DNA of 60,536 bases, from contig NZ_JAAOEO010000025.1 of assembly GCF_011393025.1 (NCBI RefSeq), positions 1-60,536 of the forward strand. The letters are read 5' to 3'. This stretch comes from Neobacillus terrae (GTDB lineage Bacteria; Bacillota; Bacilli; Bacillales; Cytobacillaceae). Positions 8,170 to 17,283 of this stretch are shown here, piece after piece; positions within the stretch are counted from its first letter, which is position 1; the number at the start of each line of letters is the position of its first letter. The notes under the pieces are model-generated. The model had not been told where the DNA came from. It worked only from the letters and a program-made list of their open reading frames with translations, and made no database searches. The position numbers and the translations under genes are program-made.

Positions 8170-9252
8170 ATGTTAAGACGTATTGTTCAAGTTTGTTTTC
8201 TTATTATAGGAGGCACGCTTGGGATATTCTTGATTCCGGATTTATTAACATTGTTGAAGCTGAATGACATCTCAATAATTAGTAACTCATATGTCACGGC
8301 TATTGCTGGTGCAATTATATTTTATCTTATTACTTTTTGGGCAGTGGATTATGTTACTGACTTTATTAAGTGGCTGGAGGATTCACTTGTTAGAATTCCG
8401 GTTACGGACGTAATCTTTGGAAGTGTAGGCCTCATTGTAGGTTTATTCGTCGCTTTTTTAATTGGGTATGCCCTAAGTGGTTTGAAGGTCCCTGTTGTTA
8501 ATACTGTTGCACCAATATTGCTGACTTTGTTGTTTGGCTATCTTGGTTTCCAGGTTGGATTTAAGAAAAGGGATGAAATGCTTGGCCTTTTTACAAGCCG
8601 CAAAAAGAAATCTGGGGAAGATGAAGGAGAAAAAGCTGAAGGGAAATCTCTGAAAATCCTGGATACAAGTGTTATTATTGATGGCCGTATAGCGGACATT
8701 TGCCAGACTGGGTTTTTGGAAGGAACGATTATTATTCCTCAATTTGTTCTGGAAGAATTGCAGCATATTGCCGACTCTTCTGATGTTTTGAAGCGAAACC
8801 GCGGCCGCCGCGGTCTTGATATTTTAAATCGAATTCAAAAAGATCTCCCTATTAAAGTTGAAATGTATGAAGGAGATTTTGATGATATACAGGAAGTAGA
8901 CAGCAAGCTTGTAAAACTTGCTAAATTGATGAATGGGATTCTTGTAACAAACGATTTTAATTTAAATAAAGTTTGTGAGTTCCAAAATGTATCGGTGTTA
9001 AATATTAATGATTTGGCTAATGCGGTGAAACCGGTTGTTCTTCCTGGTGAAGAAATGAATATCCAGGTAATTAAAGAAGGAAAAGACCACCACCAAGGTG
9101 TAGCTTATCTGGACGATGGCACTATGATTGTTGTGGAAGAAGGCAGGGAGTATATCGGCAAGAGAATTGACGTACTGGTCACAAGTGTTCTTCAGACATC
9201 TGCCGGCAGAATGATTTTTGCTAAACCTAAACTATTAGAAAAAGCACTGTAA
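8170..9252 (+). CDS. yacL: YacL, membrane-anchored PIN-TRAM domain protein
   Basis: The 360-residue protein starts with about four membrane segments (roughly 5-25, 37-60, 77-105, 110-128). A cytosolic PIN domain follows, opening with LDTSVIIDGRI (acidic D165), then a C-terminal TRAM domain. PIN domains are Mg-dependent ribonucleases and TRAM binds RNA, so membrane-associated RNA cleavage is a reasonable inference, but the biological target is unknown. AGGAGGTGAAGG precedes the ATG. The position between disA and ispD is conserved in Bacillus. Confidence 0.9.
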   Translation: MLRRIVQVCFLIIGGTLGIFLIPDLLTLLKLNDISIISNSYVTAIAGAIIFYLITFWAVDYVTDFIKWLEDSLVRIPVTDVIFGSVGLIVGLFVAFLIGYALSGLKVPVVNTVAPILLTLLFGYLGFQVGFKKRDEMLGLFTSRKKKSGEDEGEKAEGKSLKILDTSVIIDGRIADICQTGFLEGTIIIPQFVLEELQHIADSSDVLKRNRGRRGLDILNRIQKDLPIKVEMYEGDFDDIQEVDSKLVKLAKLMNGILVTNDFNLNKVCEFQNVSVLNINDLANAVKPVVLPGEEMNIQVIKEGKDHHQGVAYLDDGTMIVVEEGREYIGKRIDVLVTSVLQTSAGRMIFAKPKLLEKAL

Positions 9253-9270
9253 ACAGATAGGAGTCAAATT

Positions 9271-9960
9271 ATGTCTTACCAGGTTATCCTTCCTGCTGCA
9301 GGCCAGGGGAAGAGAATGGGAGCGGGGAAGAATAAGCTCTTATTAGAGCTGGATGGTATTCCTTTATTAATCCATACACTGAAGGTATTCGAAAAGGACC
9401 CGGATTGTGAGAAAATCATTCTTGCTATAAATCCCCAGGATGAAATTGAATTCAAAGGATTGATTGAACAGTTCGGTCTTAAAAAAATAGATGACCTTGT
9501 TCCCGGTGGAAAAGAGCGCCAGCAAAGCATTCATAATGCATTGAAGACTGTGGAAAAAGGGGAAATGATCCTTGTCCACGATGCAGCGCGCCCCTTCATC
9601 CAAACAGATGCTATTAGCAGGCTGACTGAAAAAGCGGGACAAACCGGGGCCGCTATTTTAGCTGTACCCGTAAAGGATACGATAAAAAAAGCGGAAAACG
9701 GCGAAGTTACAGAAACAGTCGATCGCTCAAGCTTGTGGGCCGTACAAACCCCACAGGCTTTTCGTATTTCGATCCTCCAGAGAGCTTATGAACTCGCTGA
9801 AGAGGATGATTTTCTGGGTACAGATGATGCAAGCTTGGTAGAACGGCTTCCTCATCCTGTTTCAGTTTTAGAAGGCGATTATGATAATATAAAATTAACG
9901 ACGCCCGAAGACTTATTTTTTGCAGAAGCAATCCTAAAAAAGAGAGAAGCAGCAAAATAA
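9271..9960 (+). CDS. ispD: IspD, 2-C-methyl-D-erythritol 4-phosphate cytidylyltransferase
   Basis: The 229-residue enzyme transfers CMP from CTP to MEP in the non-mevalonate isoprenoid pathway. The nucleotide-binding signature PAAGQGKRMG lies at residues 8-17, and the VHDAARPF segment is typical of the family. It is followed 53 bases later by ispF, another enzyme of the same pathway. A TAGGAG site precedes the ATG. Confidence 0.97.
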   Translation: MSYQVILPAAGQGKRMGAGKNKLLLELDGIPLLIHTLKVFEKDPDCEKIILAINPQDEIEFKGLIEQFGLKKIDDLVPGGKERQQSIHNALKTVEKGEMILVHDAARPFIQTDAISRLTEKAGQTGAAILAVPVKDTIKKAENGEVTETVDRSSLWAVQTPQAFRISILQRAYELAEEDDFLGTDDASLVERLPHPVSVLEGDYDNIKLTTPEDLFFAEAILKKREAAK

Positions 9961-10013
9961 AGGGCAGTTATCGAGGTAAATACCATGTTATTTTTAAAAA
10001 AGGAGAATGTTAA

Positions 10014-10496
10014 ATGTTTCGGATAGGTCAAGGATTTGATGTCCACCAATTAACGGAGGGGCGGCCGCTTATTATTGGGGGAATTGAAATCCCTTATGAA
10101 AAAGGATTGCTGGGACACTCTGATGCAGATGTACTCTTGCATACAGTTGCGGATGCATGCCTGGGAGCTATTGGTGCAGGAGACATTGGCAAACATTTTC
10201 CTGATACAGATGAGAAATTTAAAGATGCAGATTCTTCAAAGCTATTGGCTCATGTATGGAAGCTTGTCCGAGAACAGGGATATGAGCTCATGAATGCAGA
10301 CTGTACAATTATTGCTCAGAAGCCAAAGATGGCTCCATATATTGAACAAATGAAGGAACGTATAGCACAGCTGCTTGAAGCTTCTCCTGGCCAAATCAAT
10401 GTGAAGGCAACAACTACTGAAAAACTTGGATTTGCCGGCAGGGGAGAGGGAATCGCATCCCAAGCAGTCGTTCTGCTGAAAAAGGCGGAAGGGTAA
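10014..10496 (+). CDS. ispF: IspF, 2-C-methyl-D-erythritol 2,4-cyclodiphosphate synthase
   Basis: The 160-residue enzyme cyclises CDP-ME-2-phosphate with release of CMP in isoprenoid synthesis. Metal ligands D9, H11 and H43 are present in GFDVHQ and HSDADVLLHTVADA; the C-terminal TTEKLGFAGRGEGI motif is conserved. It normally acts as a trimer. An AAAGGAG site precedes the ATG. Confidence 0.97.
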   Translation: MFRIGQGFDVHQLTEGRPLIIGGIEIPYEKGLLGHSDADVLLHTVADACLGAIGAGDIGKHFPDTDEKFKDADSSKLLAHVWKLVREQGYELMNADCTIIAQKPKMAPYIEQMKERIAQLLEASPGQINVKATTTEKLGFAGRGEGIASQAVVLLKKAEG

Positions 10497-10572
10497 TAGT
10501 CTTTTAAAAACGGCAGTGGTAAAATAGGAAAAGCGGAAAATGATTCCGATGCTATTACAGGAGGCACTTTGT

Positions 10573-12030
10573 ATGTCAAAAGAAGTTAGAGTTCGATATG
10601 CTCCAAGTCCAACGGGACATTTACATATTGGTAACGCCCGTACGGCACTTTTTAACTATTTGTTTGCCCGCAGTCAGGGTGGAAAATTTATCATCCGTAT
10701 AGAAGATACCGATAAAAAGCGGAATATTGAAGGCGGAGAACAAAGCCAGCTGAAGTACCTAAATTGGCTTGGCATGGACTGGGATGAAGGTGTGGATGTC
10801 GGAGGAGAGTACGGTCCTTACAGACAGTCTGAAAGAAATGATATTTATAAAAAATATTATACTCAGATGCTTGAAGAAGGCCATGCTTATAAATGCTATT
10901 GTACAGAAGAAGAGCTTGAAGCGGAGCGAGAAGCACAGCTTGAACGCGGAGAAACTCCAAAGTACTCTGGAAAATGCCGCCATCTGAGCAAAGAAGACCA
11001 GCAGCGCCTCGAAAGTGAAGGGCTTAAGCCGAGCATCCGGATTGTTGTACCGGAAGGAAAAGTATACACCTTTCATGATATGGTTAAGGGCGAAGTATCC
11101 TTTGAATCAGAAGGCATGGGCGACTATGTCATGATTAAAAAGGATGGAACTCCAACTTATAACTTCGCTGTTTCTATTGACGATCATTTAATGGAAATCT
11201 CACATGTATTGCGCGGGGACGACCATATTTCCAATACACCCAAGCAATTGGTTGTTTATGATGCACTTGGCTGGGAACCTCCTTTATTTGGGCATATGAC
11301 ATTGATTGTAAATGAAAGCAGGAAAAAATTGAGCAAACGCGATGAGTCGATTATCCAGTTTATCGAGCAGTATGAAGAGCTGGGTTATTTGCCTGAAGCT
11401 TTGTTTAACTTTATTGCTTTGCTCGGATGGTCGCCTTCAGGAGAGGAAGAGATTTTCTCAAAAGAGCAGTTTATTGAAATTTTCAATGCAGACCGTCTTT
11501 CCAAATCACCTGCACTTTTTGACAAGCAAAAGCTTGCCTGGATGAACAACCAGTATATTAAAAATGCAGACCTTGATGATCTTGTGAAAATTACACTTCC
11601 CCATCTAGTTAAATCGGGACTGCTTCCGGCCGAGATGACAGAAGAGGAAAAAGCTTGGGCAACAAACCTTATTGCGCTGTTCCAGGAAAAGATGAGTTAT
11701 GGTGCCGAAATTGTTGAACTTGCGGATATGTTTTTTAAGGAAGATGCAGAATATGAAGAAGAGGCAAAAGAGGTTTTAGCCGGTGAAACAGTACCGCAAG
11801 TATTGAAGGCATTTTCAGAGGAACTTGAAAACCTTGCTGAATTTAAAGCAGAAGGTATTAAGGCTGCCATGAAAGCTGTCCAAAAATCAACCGGCCAAAA
11901 AGGTAAAAATCTTTTTATGCCAATCCGTGCGGCTGTTACTGGCCAGACACATGGCCCAGACCTGCCTCAGGCAATTGAACTTGTAGGAAAAGCTAAGGTT
12001 CAAAACCGACTTCAGAAATTAATTGGTTAA
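10573..12030 (+). CDS. gltX: GltX, glutamyl-tRNA synthetase
   Basis: The 485-residue class I synthetase has the HIGH-type motif HIGN (18-21) after PSPTGHL, and the KMSKS-type motif KLSKR near 252. A KCYC...KCRH cysteine set may bind zinc. In Bacillus this non-discriminating enzyme also charges tRNA-Gln with glutamate for later amidation. I chose ATG 10573, with an AGGAGGC site 8 bases before it, over an in-frame ATG at 10540. cysE and cysS lie downstream past a T-box leader. Confidence 0.96.
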   Translation: MSKEVRVRYAPSPTGHLHIGNARTALFNYLFARSQGGKFIIRIEDTDKKRNIEGGEQSQLKYLNWLGMDWDEGVDVGGEYGPYRQSERNDIYKKYYTQMLEEGHAYKCYCTEEELEAEREAQLERGETPKYSGKCRHLSKEDQQRLESEGLKPSIRIVVPEGKVYTFHDMVKGEVSFESEGMGDYVMIKKDGTPTYNFAVSIDDHLMEISHVLRGDDHISNTPKQLVVYDALGWEPPLFGHMTLIVNESRKKLSKRDESIIQFIEQYEELGYLPEALFNFIALLGWSPSGEEEIFSKEQFIEIFNADRLSKSPALFDKQKLAWMNNQYIKNADLDDLVKITLPHLVKSGLLPAEMTEEEKAWATNLIALFQEKMSYGAEIVELADMFFKEDAEYEEEAKEVLAGETVPQVLKAFSEELENLAEFKAEGIKAAMKAVQKSTGQKGKNLFMPIRAAVTGQTHGPDLPQAIELVGKAKVQNRLQKLIG

Positions 12031-12059
12031 CATTCAATGGAATATGTAATATAGTATAA

Positions 12060-12101
12060 GAAAAGCGGAAAGCACCCATTTCAAGTGCTGCAGCTAGACA
12101 G
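12060..12101 (+). repeat. Short dispersed hairpin element (AAAAGCGGA...GCTAGACAG type)
   Basis: The ends AAAAGCGGAAAGCAC and GTGCTGCAGCTAGACAG match the ends of the longer element at 17551-17731, with an AGCAC/GTGCT stem (12071-12075, 12085-12089) and almost no interior. It may be a reduced member of the same repeat family, 30 bases after gltX. Confidence 0.55.
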
Positions 12102-12130
12102 TTTTCAAATTTTATTAACTTTATATCTAA

Positions 12131-12406
12131 AGCGCCGATAAGGAAAAGTAAAAAAATGATGCTTTTTAGAGAAAACCATCACCGGCTGAAAGTGGTTTAA
12201 GCCTCTCATTTTTTGAAGTGCCCCTTTGAGTCCCATTTTGAAAGGATATCTATCCTAGTAGATTTGGGCGGAACCTTCCGTTACAAGGCTAAGTTGAGAT
12301 CATTGATTCTGTGGTGTGCATGGGAACCTACAGCATCCGTAAAGGTCTAAACAGAGTGGAACCGCGCCTTCAGCGTCTCTGTCTATATGACAGGGACGCT
12401 TTTTAT
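12131..12406 (+). promoter_or_regulatory. Cysteine-specific T-box riboswitch leader of cysE-cysS
   Basis: The T-box sequence AGAGTGGAACCGCG (12353-12366) is present, followed by a terminator stem AGCGTCTCTGTC/GACAGGGACGCT (12372-12400) and a T run. Upstream, GATAAGGAAAAGTA resembles the start of stem I, and GAAGTGCCCC places a TGC cysteine codon at 12219-12221 in the specifier-loop context. Uncharged tRNA-Cys should pair with this codon and the T-box bulge, stabilising the antiterminator so that cysE-cysS are transcribed. The 5' boundary is approximate. Confidence 0.92.
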
Positions 12407-12527
12407 TTTTATCTAATTTAAGGGCCGTCGTGCTCTCATCACATGAAAAACTAGCAGGAACTTATTATTGTTAAACACTCAAGTCTGAAGGAGCCTATAC
12501 AAAGTAATAATAAAAGGGGGAAGAGGG

Positions 12528-13196
12528 ATGTTTAAAAGGTTTAAGGAGGATATTGAGGTCGTTTTTGAGCAGGATCCTGCTGCCCGCACTTATCTGGAAG
12601 TAATTTTAACTTATTCTGGTCTTCATGCCATTTGGGCACATCGGGTTGCTCACGCATTTTACAAACGTAAATTTTATTTTATTGCCAGAGTTATTTCCCA
12701 GGCAAGCAGGTTTATGACAGGAATTGAAATTCATCCCGGAGCCAAAATAGGCCGCCGATTTTTCATTGACCATGGAATGGGAGTCGTCATTGGTGAGACT
12801 TGTGAAATAGGAGATAATGTCACTGTCTTTCAGGGAGTTACCCTTGGCGGAACTGGCAAGGAAAAAGGAAAGCGGCATCCAACCATAAAAGATAACGCCC
12901 TGATTGCAACAGGTGCAAAGGTCCTGGGTTCCATTACGATTGGAGAAAACTCGAAGATTGGAGCAGGGTCAGTTGTGTTGAAGGAGGTTCCTCCCAACAG
13001 TACTGTTGTCGGCATACCAGGGAAAGTAGTAATAAGAGATGGAGTCCGTATAAAGAAGGACTTGAATCACTGTGATCTTCCTGATCCAGTTGCAGACAGA
13101 TTCCAGGTTTTAGAAACTCAAGTTGAGCTATTAAAGCAGGAGATTAAAGAGCTACATGAAGAAAGGAGCAAGGTCAATGGCCATTCAGCTTTATAA
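12528..13196 (+). CDS. cysE: CysE, serine O-acetyltransferase
   Basis: The 222-residue enzyme makes O-acetylserine, the direct precursor of cysteine, from serine and acetyl-CoA. A left-handed beta-helix of hexapeptide repeats spans about 70-190, with the FFIDHGMGVVIGET stretch that carries the catalytic His-Asp region. An AAGGGGGAAGAGGG site precedes the ATG. It is the first gene after the cysteine T-box, so its product level should follow tRNA-Cys charging. Its end overlaps cysS by 20 bases. Confidence 0.96.
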   Translation: MFKRFKEDIEVVFEQDPAARTYLEVILTYSGLHAIWAHRVAHAFYKRKFYFIARVISQASRFMTGIEIHPGAKIGRRFFIDHGMGVVIGETCEIGDNVTVFQGVTLGGTGKEKGKRHPTIKDNALIATGAKVLGSITIGENSKIGAGSVVLKEVPPNSTVVGIPGKVVIRDGVRIKKDLNHCDLPDPVADRFQVLETQVELLKQEIKELHEERSKVNGHSAL

Positions 13197-14574
13197 TACA
13201 TTAACACGCCAAAAGGAGGTATTCGTGCCCCTGGAAGAAGGCAAAGTAAAAATGTATGTATGCGGACCAACCGTTTATAACTATATCCATATTGGAAATG
13301 CCCGTCCGGCGATTGTTTTTGATACAGTACGCCGCTATTTGGAATTTAGGGGATATGATGTTCAATACGTCTCCAATTTTACCGACGTTGATGATAAATT
13401 AATCCGCGCCGCCAAGGAGCTTGAAGAGGACGTACCAACTATAGCCCAGCGATTTATTGATGCGTATTTTGAGGATGTATCAGAATTGGGCTGCAAAAAG
13501 GCAGATATACATCCCCGTGTCATGGAAAACATGGATATTATTATTGAATTTATAGGCAAACTAATCGAAAAAGGCTTTGCATATGAGTCAAATGGTGATG
13601 TTTATTACCGTACCAGGAAGTTTGACGATTACGGAAAGCTTTCGCATCAGTCGGTTGATGAACTAAGAGTGGGTGCAAGAATTGAAGTGGGCGAAAAGAA
13701 ACAGGATGCCTTGGACTTTGCCTTATGGAAAGCAGCAAAAGAGGGAGAGATTTACTGGGAAAGCCCATGGGGAATTGGTCGTCCGGGCTGGCATATTGAG
13801 TGCTCGGCAATGGCTAAAAAGTACCTGGGCGAAACAATTGATATCCATGCCGGCGGACAGGATTTAACTTTCCCGCATCATGAAAATGAAATTGCTCAGT
13901 CCGAAGCACTAAACGGCAAAACGTTTTCCCGTTATTGGATGCACAACGGCTATATCAACATCGACAATGAAAAAATGTCCAAATCACTTGGGAACTTTGT
14001 CCTTGTTCATGACATCATTAAAAAGCATAACCCACAAGTACTCAGATTTTTTATGCTGTCAGTTCACTATCGCAATCCAATCAATTACAGTGAAGAATTG
14101 CTTGAGAATACAAAAGCTGCTTATGACAGGCTGATGACTTCCTACCAGAACCTGAAGCACAGGAAGGAAGCCAGCACGAATTTGACGGAAAACAATCAGG
14201 AATGGCTGAATAAAATAAAGGCTTTACACCAGCAATTTATTGAGGATATGGATGATGATTTTAATACTGCAAAAGCAATTTCCGTATTATTCGATTTATC
14301 CAAGCTATCGAACTATTACCTGCTCGAAAAGAATACAGCAGCGGAAGTAATCGATACGTTCCTTAAGGAATTTGAAGACTTGTTCCAGGTTCTTGGCCTT
14401 TCAATTGAGAAAGAAGAATTGCTTGATGAGGAAATTGAAGAGCTTATTGAAAAACGGATCCAGGCCCGGAAAGACCGAAACTTCCAGCTTTCAGACCAGA
14501 TTAGGGATCAGCTGAAGGAAATGAATATTATTTTGGAAGATACTCCACAGGGCACAAGATGGAAAAGAGGCTGA
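13177..14574 (+). CDS. cysS: CysS, cysteinyl-tRNA synthetase
   Basis: The 465-residue class I synthetase has zinc ligand C29 just before the HIGH-type motif HIGN (38-41), an ECSAMA stretch with the second cysteine ligand, and KMSKS near 265. The start ATG 13177 is preceded by GAAAGGAGC; an in-frame ATG at 13156 lies ahead of that site and is rejected. It overlaps the cysE end, so supply of cysteine and its loading onto tRNA are co-expressed under the T-box. Confidence 0.97.
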   Translation: MAIQLYNTLTRQKEVFVPLEEGKVKMYVCGPTVYNYIHIGNARPAIVFDTVRRYLEFRGYDVQYVSNFTDVDDKLIRAAKELEEDVPTIAQRFIDAYFEDVSELGCKKADIHPRVMENMDIIIEFIGKLIEKGFAYESNGDVYYRTRKFDDYGKLSHQSVDELRVGARIEVGEKKQDALDFALWKAAKEGEIYWESPWGIGRPGWHIECSAMAKKYLGETIDIHAGGQDLTFPHHENEIAQSEALNGKTFSRYWMHNGYINIDNEKMSKSLGNFVLVHDIIKKHNPQVLRFFMLSVHYRNPINYSEELLENTKAAYDRLMTSYQNLKHRKEASTNLTENNQEWLNKIKALHQQFIEDMDDDFNTAKAISVLFDLSKLSNYYLLEKNTAAEVIDTFLKEFEDLFQVLGLSIEKEELLDEEIEELIEKRIQARKDRNFQLSDQIRDQLKEMNIILEDTPQGTRWKRG

Positions 14575-14577
14575 TCC

Positions 14578-15003
14578 ATGCTTCAATATGATGAAAATGT
14601 CGATGCAAAACAGCTAAACAGCCTTGCTCTTGCTTATATGGGTGACGCAGTCTTCGAGGTATATGTAAGGCGTCACCTTCTGCAAAGCGGAAGGGTAAAA
14701 CCCCATCACCTCCACCGAGAAGGAACTAAGTATGTTTCTGCCAAGGCCCAAAGCCAGATACTTTTTGAAATAATGAATAAAGGTATATTAACGGAAATGG
14801 AAATGGCTGTAGTTATGAGAGGCCGAAATGCCAAATCAGGCACAGTGCCGAAAAATACGGATGTTCAGACATATCGATACAGTACTGCTTTTGAAGCATT
14901 AATGGGGTATCTATATTTAACAGGTGACATAGAACGCCTTGAAGAATTGATTTCTCTATCGTTAAAATATGTGGATGAAAAGAAAGGAGGAGCAAAAGGA
15001 TGA
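14578..15003 (+). CDS. mrnC: MrnC (Mini-III), 23S rRNA maturation ribonuclease
   Basis: The 141-residue protein is an RNase III-like catalytic domain without a double-stranded RNA-binding domain. The active-site stretch LAYMGDAVFEVYVR is near residues 16-30. In B. subtilis, Mini-III trims both ends of 23S rRNA in a double-stranded stalk. It follows cysS by 3 bases and its TGA overlaps the rlmB ATG, so it is in the same operon. Confidence 0.95.
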   Translation: MLQYDENVDAKQLNSLALAYMGDAVFEVYVRRHLLQSGRVKPHHLHREGTKYVSAKAQSQILFEIMNKGILTEMEMAVVMRGRNAKSGTVPKNTDVQTYRYSTAFEALMGYLYLTGDIERLEELISLSLKYVDEKKGGAKG

Positions 15004-15743
15004 GTGAGGAATACATCACCGGCAAAAATCCAGTTATTGAAGCTTTGAAGTCAAATCGGGATATCAACAAAATCCTTATTGCTGAAGGATCACAAAGAGG
15101 GCAAATGACTCAAATTATCCAGCTTGCCAAAGAAACAAACGTTCTGGTTCAGTTTGTTCCCAAGAAAAAAATTGACCAGCTGACAGACACCATTCACCAG
15201 GGTGTTCTCGCCTATGTTGCAGCTTACCAATATGCAGAAATAGATGACCTATTCCAGGAAGCGGAAAAAAGAAATGAACCGCCTTTCTTTTTGCTGCTAG
15301 ATGAGATTGAGGATCCCCATAATCTCGGTTCCATCATGAGAACTGCTGATGCAGTTGGGGCTCATGGAATCATTATTCCTAAACGAAGAGCGGTCGGGCT
15401 GACGGCAACAGTTGCCAAGGCTTCGACAGGAGCTATCGAGCATATACAAGTCGTCCGTGTAACCAATATGGCTAGAACCATTGAAGAGCTAAAAGAGCGG
15501 GGCGTGTGGATTGCCGGTACAGATGCGAGCGGAAAAGAGGACTACCGACAAATGGATGGAACGATGCCATTGGGGCTCATTGTTGGAAGTGAAGGCAAGG
15601 GCATGGGCAGGCTTATAAAGGATAAATGTGATTTTCTCATCCGATTGCCAATGGCAGGAAAGGTAACATCTTTAAATGCCTCTGTTGCGGCAGCCCTGTT
15701 AATGTATGAGGTTTACCGGAAGCGCCATCCTCTTGAGGGATAA
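15000..15743 (+). CDS. rlmB: RlmB-type 23S rRNA 2'-O-ribose methyltransferase (YacO)
   Basis: The 247-residue protein has an N-terminal substrate-binding domain and a SPOUT/TrmH methyltransferase domain. The knot motifs NLGSIMRTADA, IVGSEGKGM and SLNASVAAALLMYE are all visible. Family members methylate a guanosine (Gm2251 in E. coli) in the ribosomal P-loop. The start overlaps the mrnC stop (ATGA), with AAAGGAGG just upstream. Confidence 0.93.
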   Translation: MSEEYITGKNPVIEALKSNRDINKILIAEGSQRGQMTQIIQLAKETNVLVQFVPKKKIDQLTDTIHQGVLAYVAAYQYAEIDDLFQEAEKRNEPPFFLLLDEIEDPHNLGSIMRTADAVGAHGIIIPKRRAVGLTATVAKASTGAIEHIQVVRVTNMARTIEELKERGVWIAGTDASGKEDYRQMDGTMPLGLIVGSEGKGMGRLIKDKCDFLIRLPMAGKVTSLNASVAAALLMYEVYRKRHPLEG

Positions 15744-15745
15744 AA

Positions 15746-16255
15746 ATGGACATCCTCCTTGTTGATGGATATAACATTATTGGCGCCTGGCCAGAGCTGC
15801 GAGTTCTGAAAGAGAAGGATCTCGCAGCAGCCAGGGACCGGCTGATAGAAAAGATGGCTGAATATCAGGGCTATTCCGGCTATCGGGTAATCATAGTTTT
15901 TGATGCTCATTATGTTCAGGGGAACGAAAAAAAATATAAAAATCATAGAGTAGAAGTTATTTTTACAAAAGAAAATGAATCAGCCGATGAGCGTATTGAA
16001 AAAATGGCAATCCGGCTAAATAGCAGAACAACACAAATTCACGTAGCAACATCCGACTACACGGAGCAGTGGGCAATTTTCGGTCAGGGTGCGTTAAGGA
16101 TTTCGGCAAGGGAACTATTAAATGGGATGAACGAGGTTGAAAATAAAATAAATAAGAGAGTAAAGAAAATTCAGGAGAAAAGGCCATTCTCTAAGATACC
16201 GCTCTCGGATGAAGTGGCAGAAATTTTCGAAAAGTGGCGCAGAGGTGACAAATGA
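15746..16255 (+). CDS. rae1: Rae1 (YacP), ribosome-associated endoribonuclease
   Basis: The 169-residue protein has a NYN/PIN-like nuclease fold, opening with the ILLVDGYNIIGAW motif and carrying further acidic positions (VFDAHY, ADERIE, ATSDYTEQ). In B. subtilis, Rae1 enters the ribosomal A site and cleaves certain mRNAs in a translation-dependent way. It follows rlmB by 2 bases and ends the cysE-led group. Confidence 0.93.
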   Translation: MDILLVDGYNIIGAWPELRVLKEKDLAAARDRLIEKMAEYQGYSGYRVIIVFDAHYVQGNEKKYKNHRVEVIFTKENESADERIEKMAIRLNSRTTQIHVATSDYTEQWAIFGQGALRISARELLNGMNEVENKINKRVKKIQEKRPFSKIPLSDEVAEIFEKWRRGDK

Positions 16256-16258
16256 GCA

Positions 16259-16288
16259 TTGACGCTAAAAAATGACCTACTGTATAAT
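16259..16288 (+). promoter_or_regulatory. Sigma-A promoter of sigH
   Basis: TTGACG (16259-16264) and TATAAT (16283-16288) are separated by 18 bases, close to consensus. It is 37 bases before the sigH start. In B. subtilis the corresponding promoter is repressed by AbrB; I did not identify an AbrB site by eye. Confidence 0.85.
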
Positions 16289-16325
16289 ATTTCTAACTAT
16301 GCGTGTCTGGTCGGAGGGGATCTGA

Positions 16326-16976
16326 GTGAGTTTAGACTTCAAATCAAAAATCAACGACAGGGTGTTTTTGCTTGAAGATGAAGAAATTGTTGATTTAGTT
16401 CATAAAGGCGATACTGAAGCACTCGATTATTTAATCCATAAGTACAGAAATTTTGTTCGAGCGAAAGCAAGATCCTATTTTTTAATTGGAGCAGACAAAG
16501 AAGATATTGTACAAGAAGGCATGATAGGGTTATATAAAGCCATTCGTGATTTTAAAGAAGACAAGCTTACATCCTTCAAGGCTTTTGCGGAATTATGCAT
16601 CACGAGACAAATCATCACAGCTATTAAAACCGCCACAAGGCAAAAGCATATTCCCCTCAATTCCTACATTTCATTGGACAAGCCTATTTATGATGAAGAA
16701 TCCGACCGCACTCTAATGGACGTTTTGTCCGGATCAAAAGTAATGGATCCCGAAGAGTTAATCATAAACCAGGAAGAGTTTGATCATATTGAAGTAAAAA
16801 TGAGCGAACTATTGAGCGATTTAGAACGGAAGGTATTAGCTCTTTATCTTGATGGCCAATCCTATCAGGAAATCTCTGAGGAACTTAACCGTCATGTAAA
16901 GTCCATTGACAATGCTCTCCAGCGGGTAAAAAGGAAACTTGAGAGATATTTAGAGATTCGGGAGTTTTCTTTATAG
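16326..16976 (+). CDS. sigH: Sigma-H, early stationary-phase/sporulation sigma factor
   Basis: The 216-residue sigma-70 family protein has region 2 (about 20-110, including the KEDIVQEGMIGLYKAIRDF core) and region 4 (about 160-210, with the SYQEISEEL helix-turn-helix). It directs genes for sporulation onset and, in relatives, competence. The start is GTG, preceded by GGAGGGGA. It has its own sigma-A promoter just upstream. Confidence 0.96.
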   Translation: MSLDFKSKINDRVFLLEDEEIVDLVHKGDTEALDYLIHKYRNFVRAKARSYFLIGADKEDIVQEGMIGLYKAIRDFKEDKLTSFKAFAELCITRQIITAIKTATRQKHIPLNSYISLDKPIYDEESDRTLMDVLSGSKVMDPEELIINQEEFDHIEVKMSELLSDLERKVLALYLDGQSYQEISEELNRHVKSIDNALQRVKRKLERYLEIREFSL

Positions 16977-17024
16977 AGTGTCTTGAAAGTTATGGCGGTT
17001 CTATGAAACCGTTATCTCCTCATA

Positions 17025-17053
17025 TTGACATTAAATAGGGGGCATGTTACAGT
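17025..17053 (+). promoter_or_regulatory. Promoter upstream of rpmGB-secE
   Basis: TTGACA (17025-17030), 17 bases, then TACAGT (17048-17053) preceded by TGT, giving a consensus -35 with an extended -10. A small inverted repeat (GGCGGTT/AACCG type, about 16994-17012) lies between it and sigH but lacks a T run. Confidence 0.6.
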
Positions 17054-17090
17054 TTTAAGGACTAAAAGCAGTACCTGGCAGGTGTGAAAT

Positions 17091-17240
17091 ATGACAAAAA
17101 AAATAATCCTTGCATGTGCAAATTGCGGATCGCGAAATTATACAACGGCCGGGAATAAACAAGCTAATCCTGAGAGATTGGAATTGAGCAAGTTTTGTAA
17201 AACATGCAACGCCCATACAATTCATCGTGAAACAAAATAA
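17091..17240 (+). CDS. rpmGB: 50S ribosomal protein L33 (zinc-binding form)
   Basis: The 49-residue protein has the paired cysteines C9/C12 and C36/C39 that mark the zinc-containing type of L33. It sits near the ribosomal E site. The ribosome binding site GGCAGGTG is only moderate. The position just before secE is standard for one of the L33 paralogues in Bacillus. A zinc-free paralogue, if any, would lie outside the window. Confidence 0.94.
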   Translation: MTKKIILACANCGSRNYTTAGNKQANPERLELSKFCKTCNAHTIHRETK

Positions 17241-17283
17241 CTCACATAAATTTTAGCAATTCCCATAGATGGAGGTCACAAAA

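Noticed and set aside
12102..12126. Promoter directly before the cysteine T-box
   Set aside because: AT-rich sequence offers several poor -35/-10 pairs, none with good spacing; read-through from gltX is possible.
16993..17012. Terminator after sigH
   Set aside because: The GGCGGTT/AACCG inverted repeat has no T run; transcription may continue into rpmGB.
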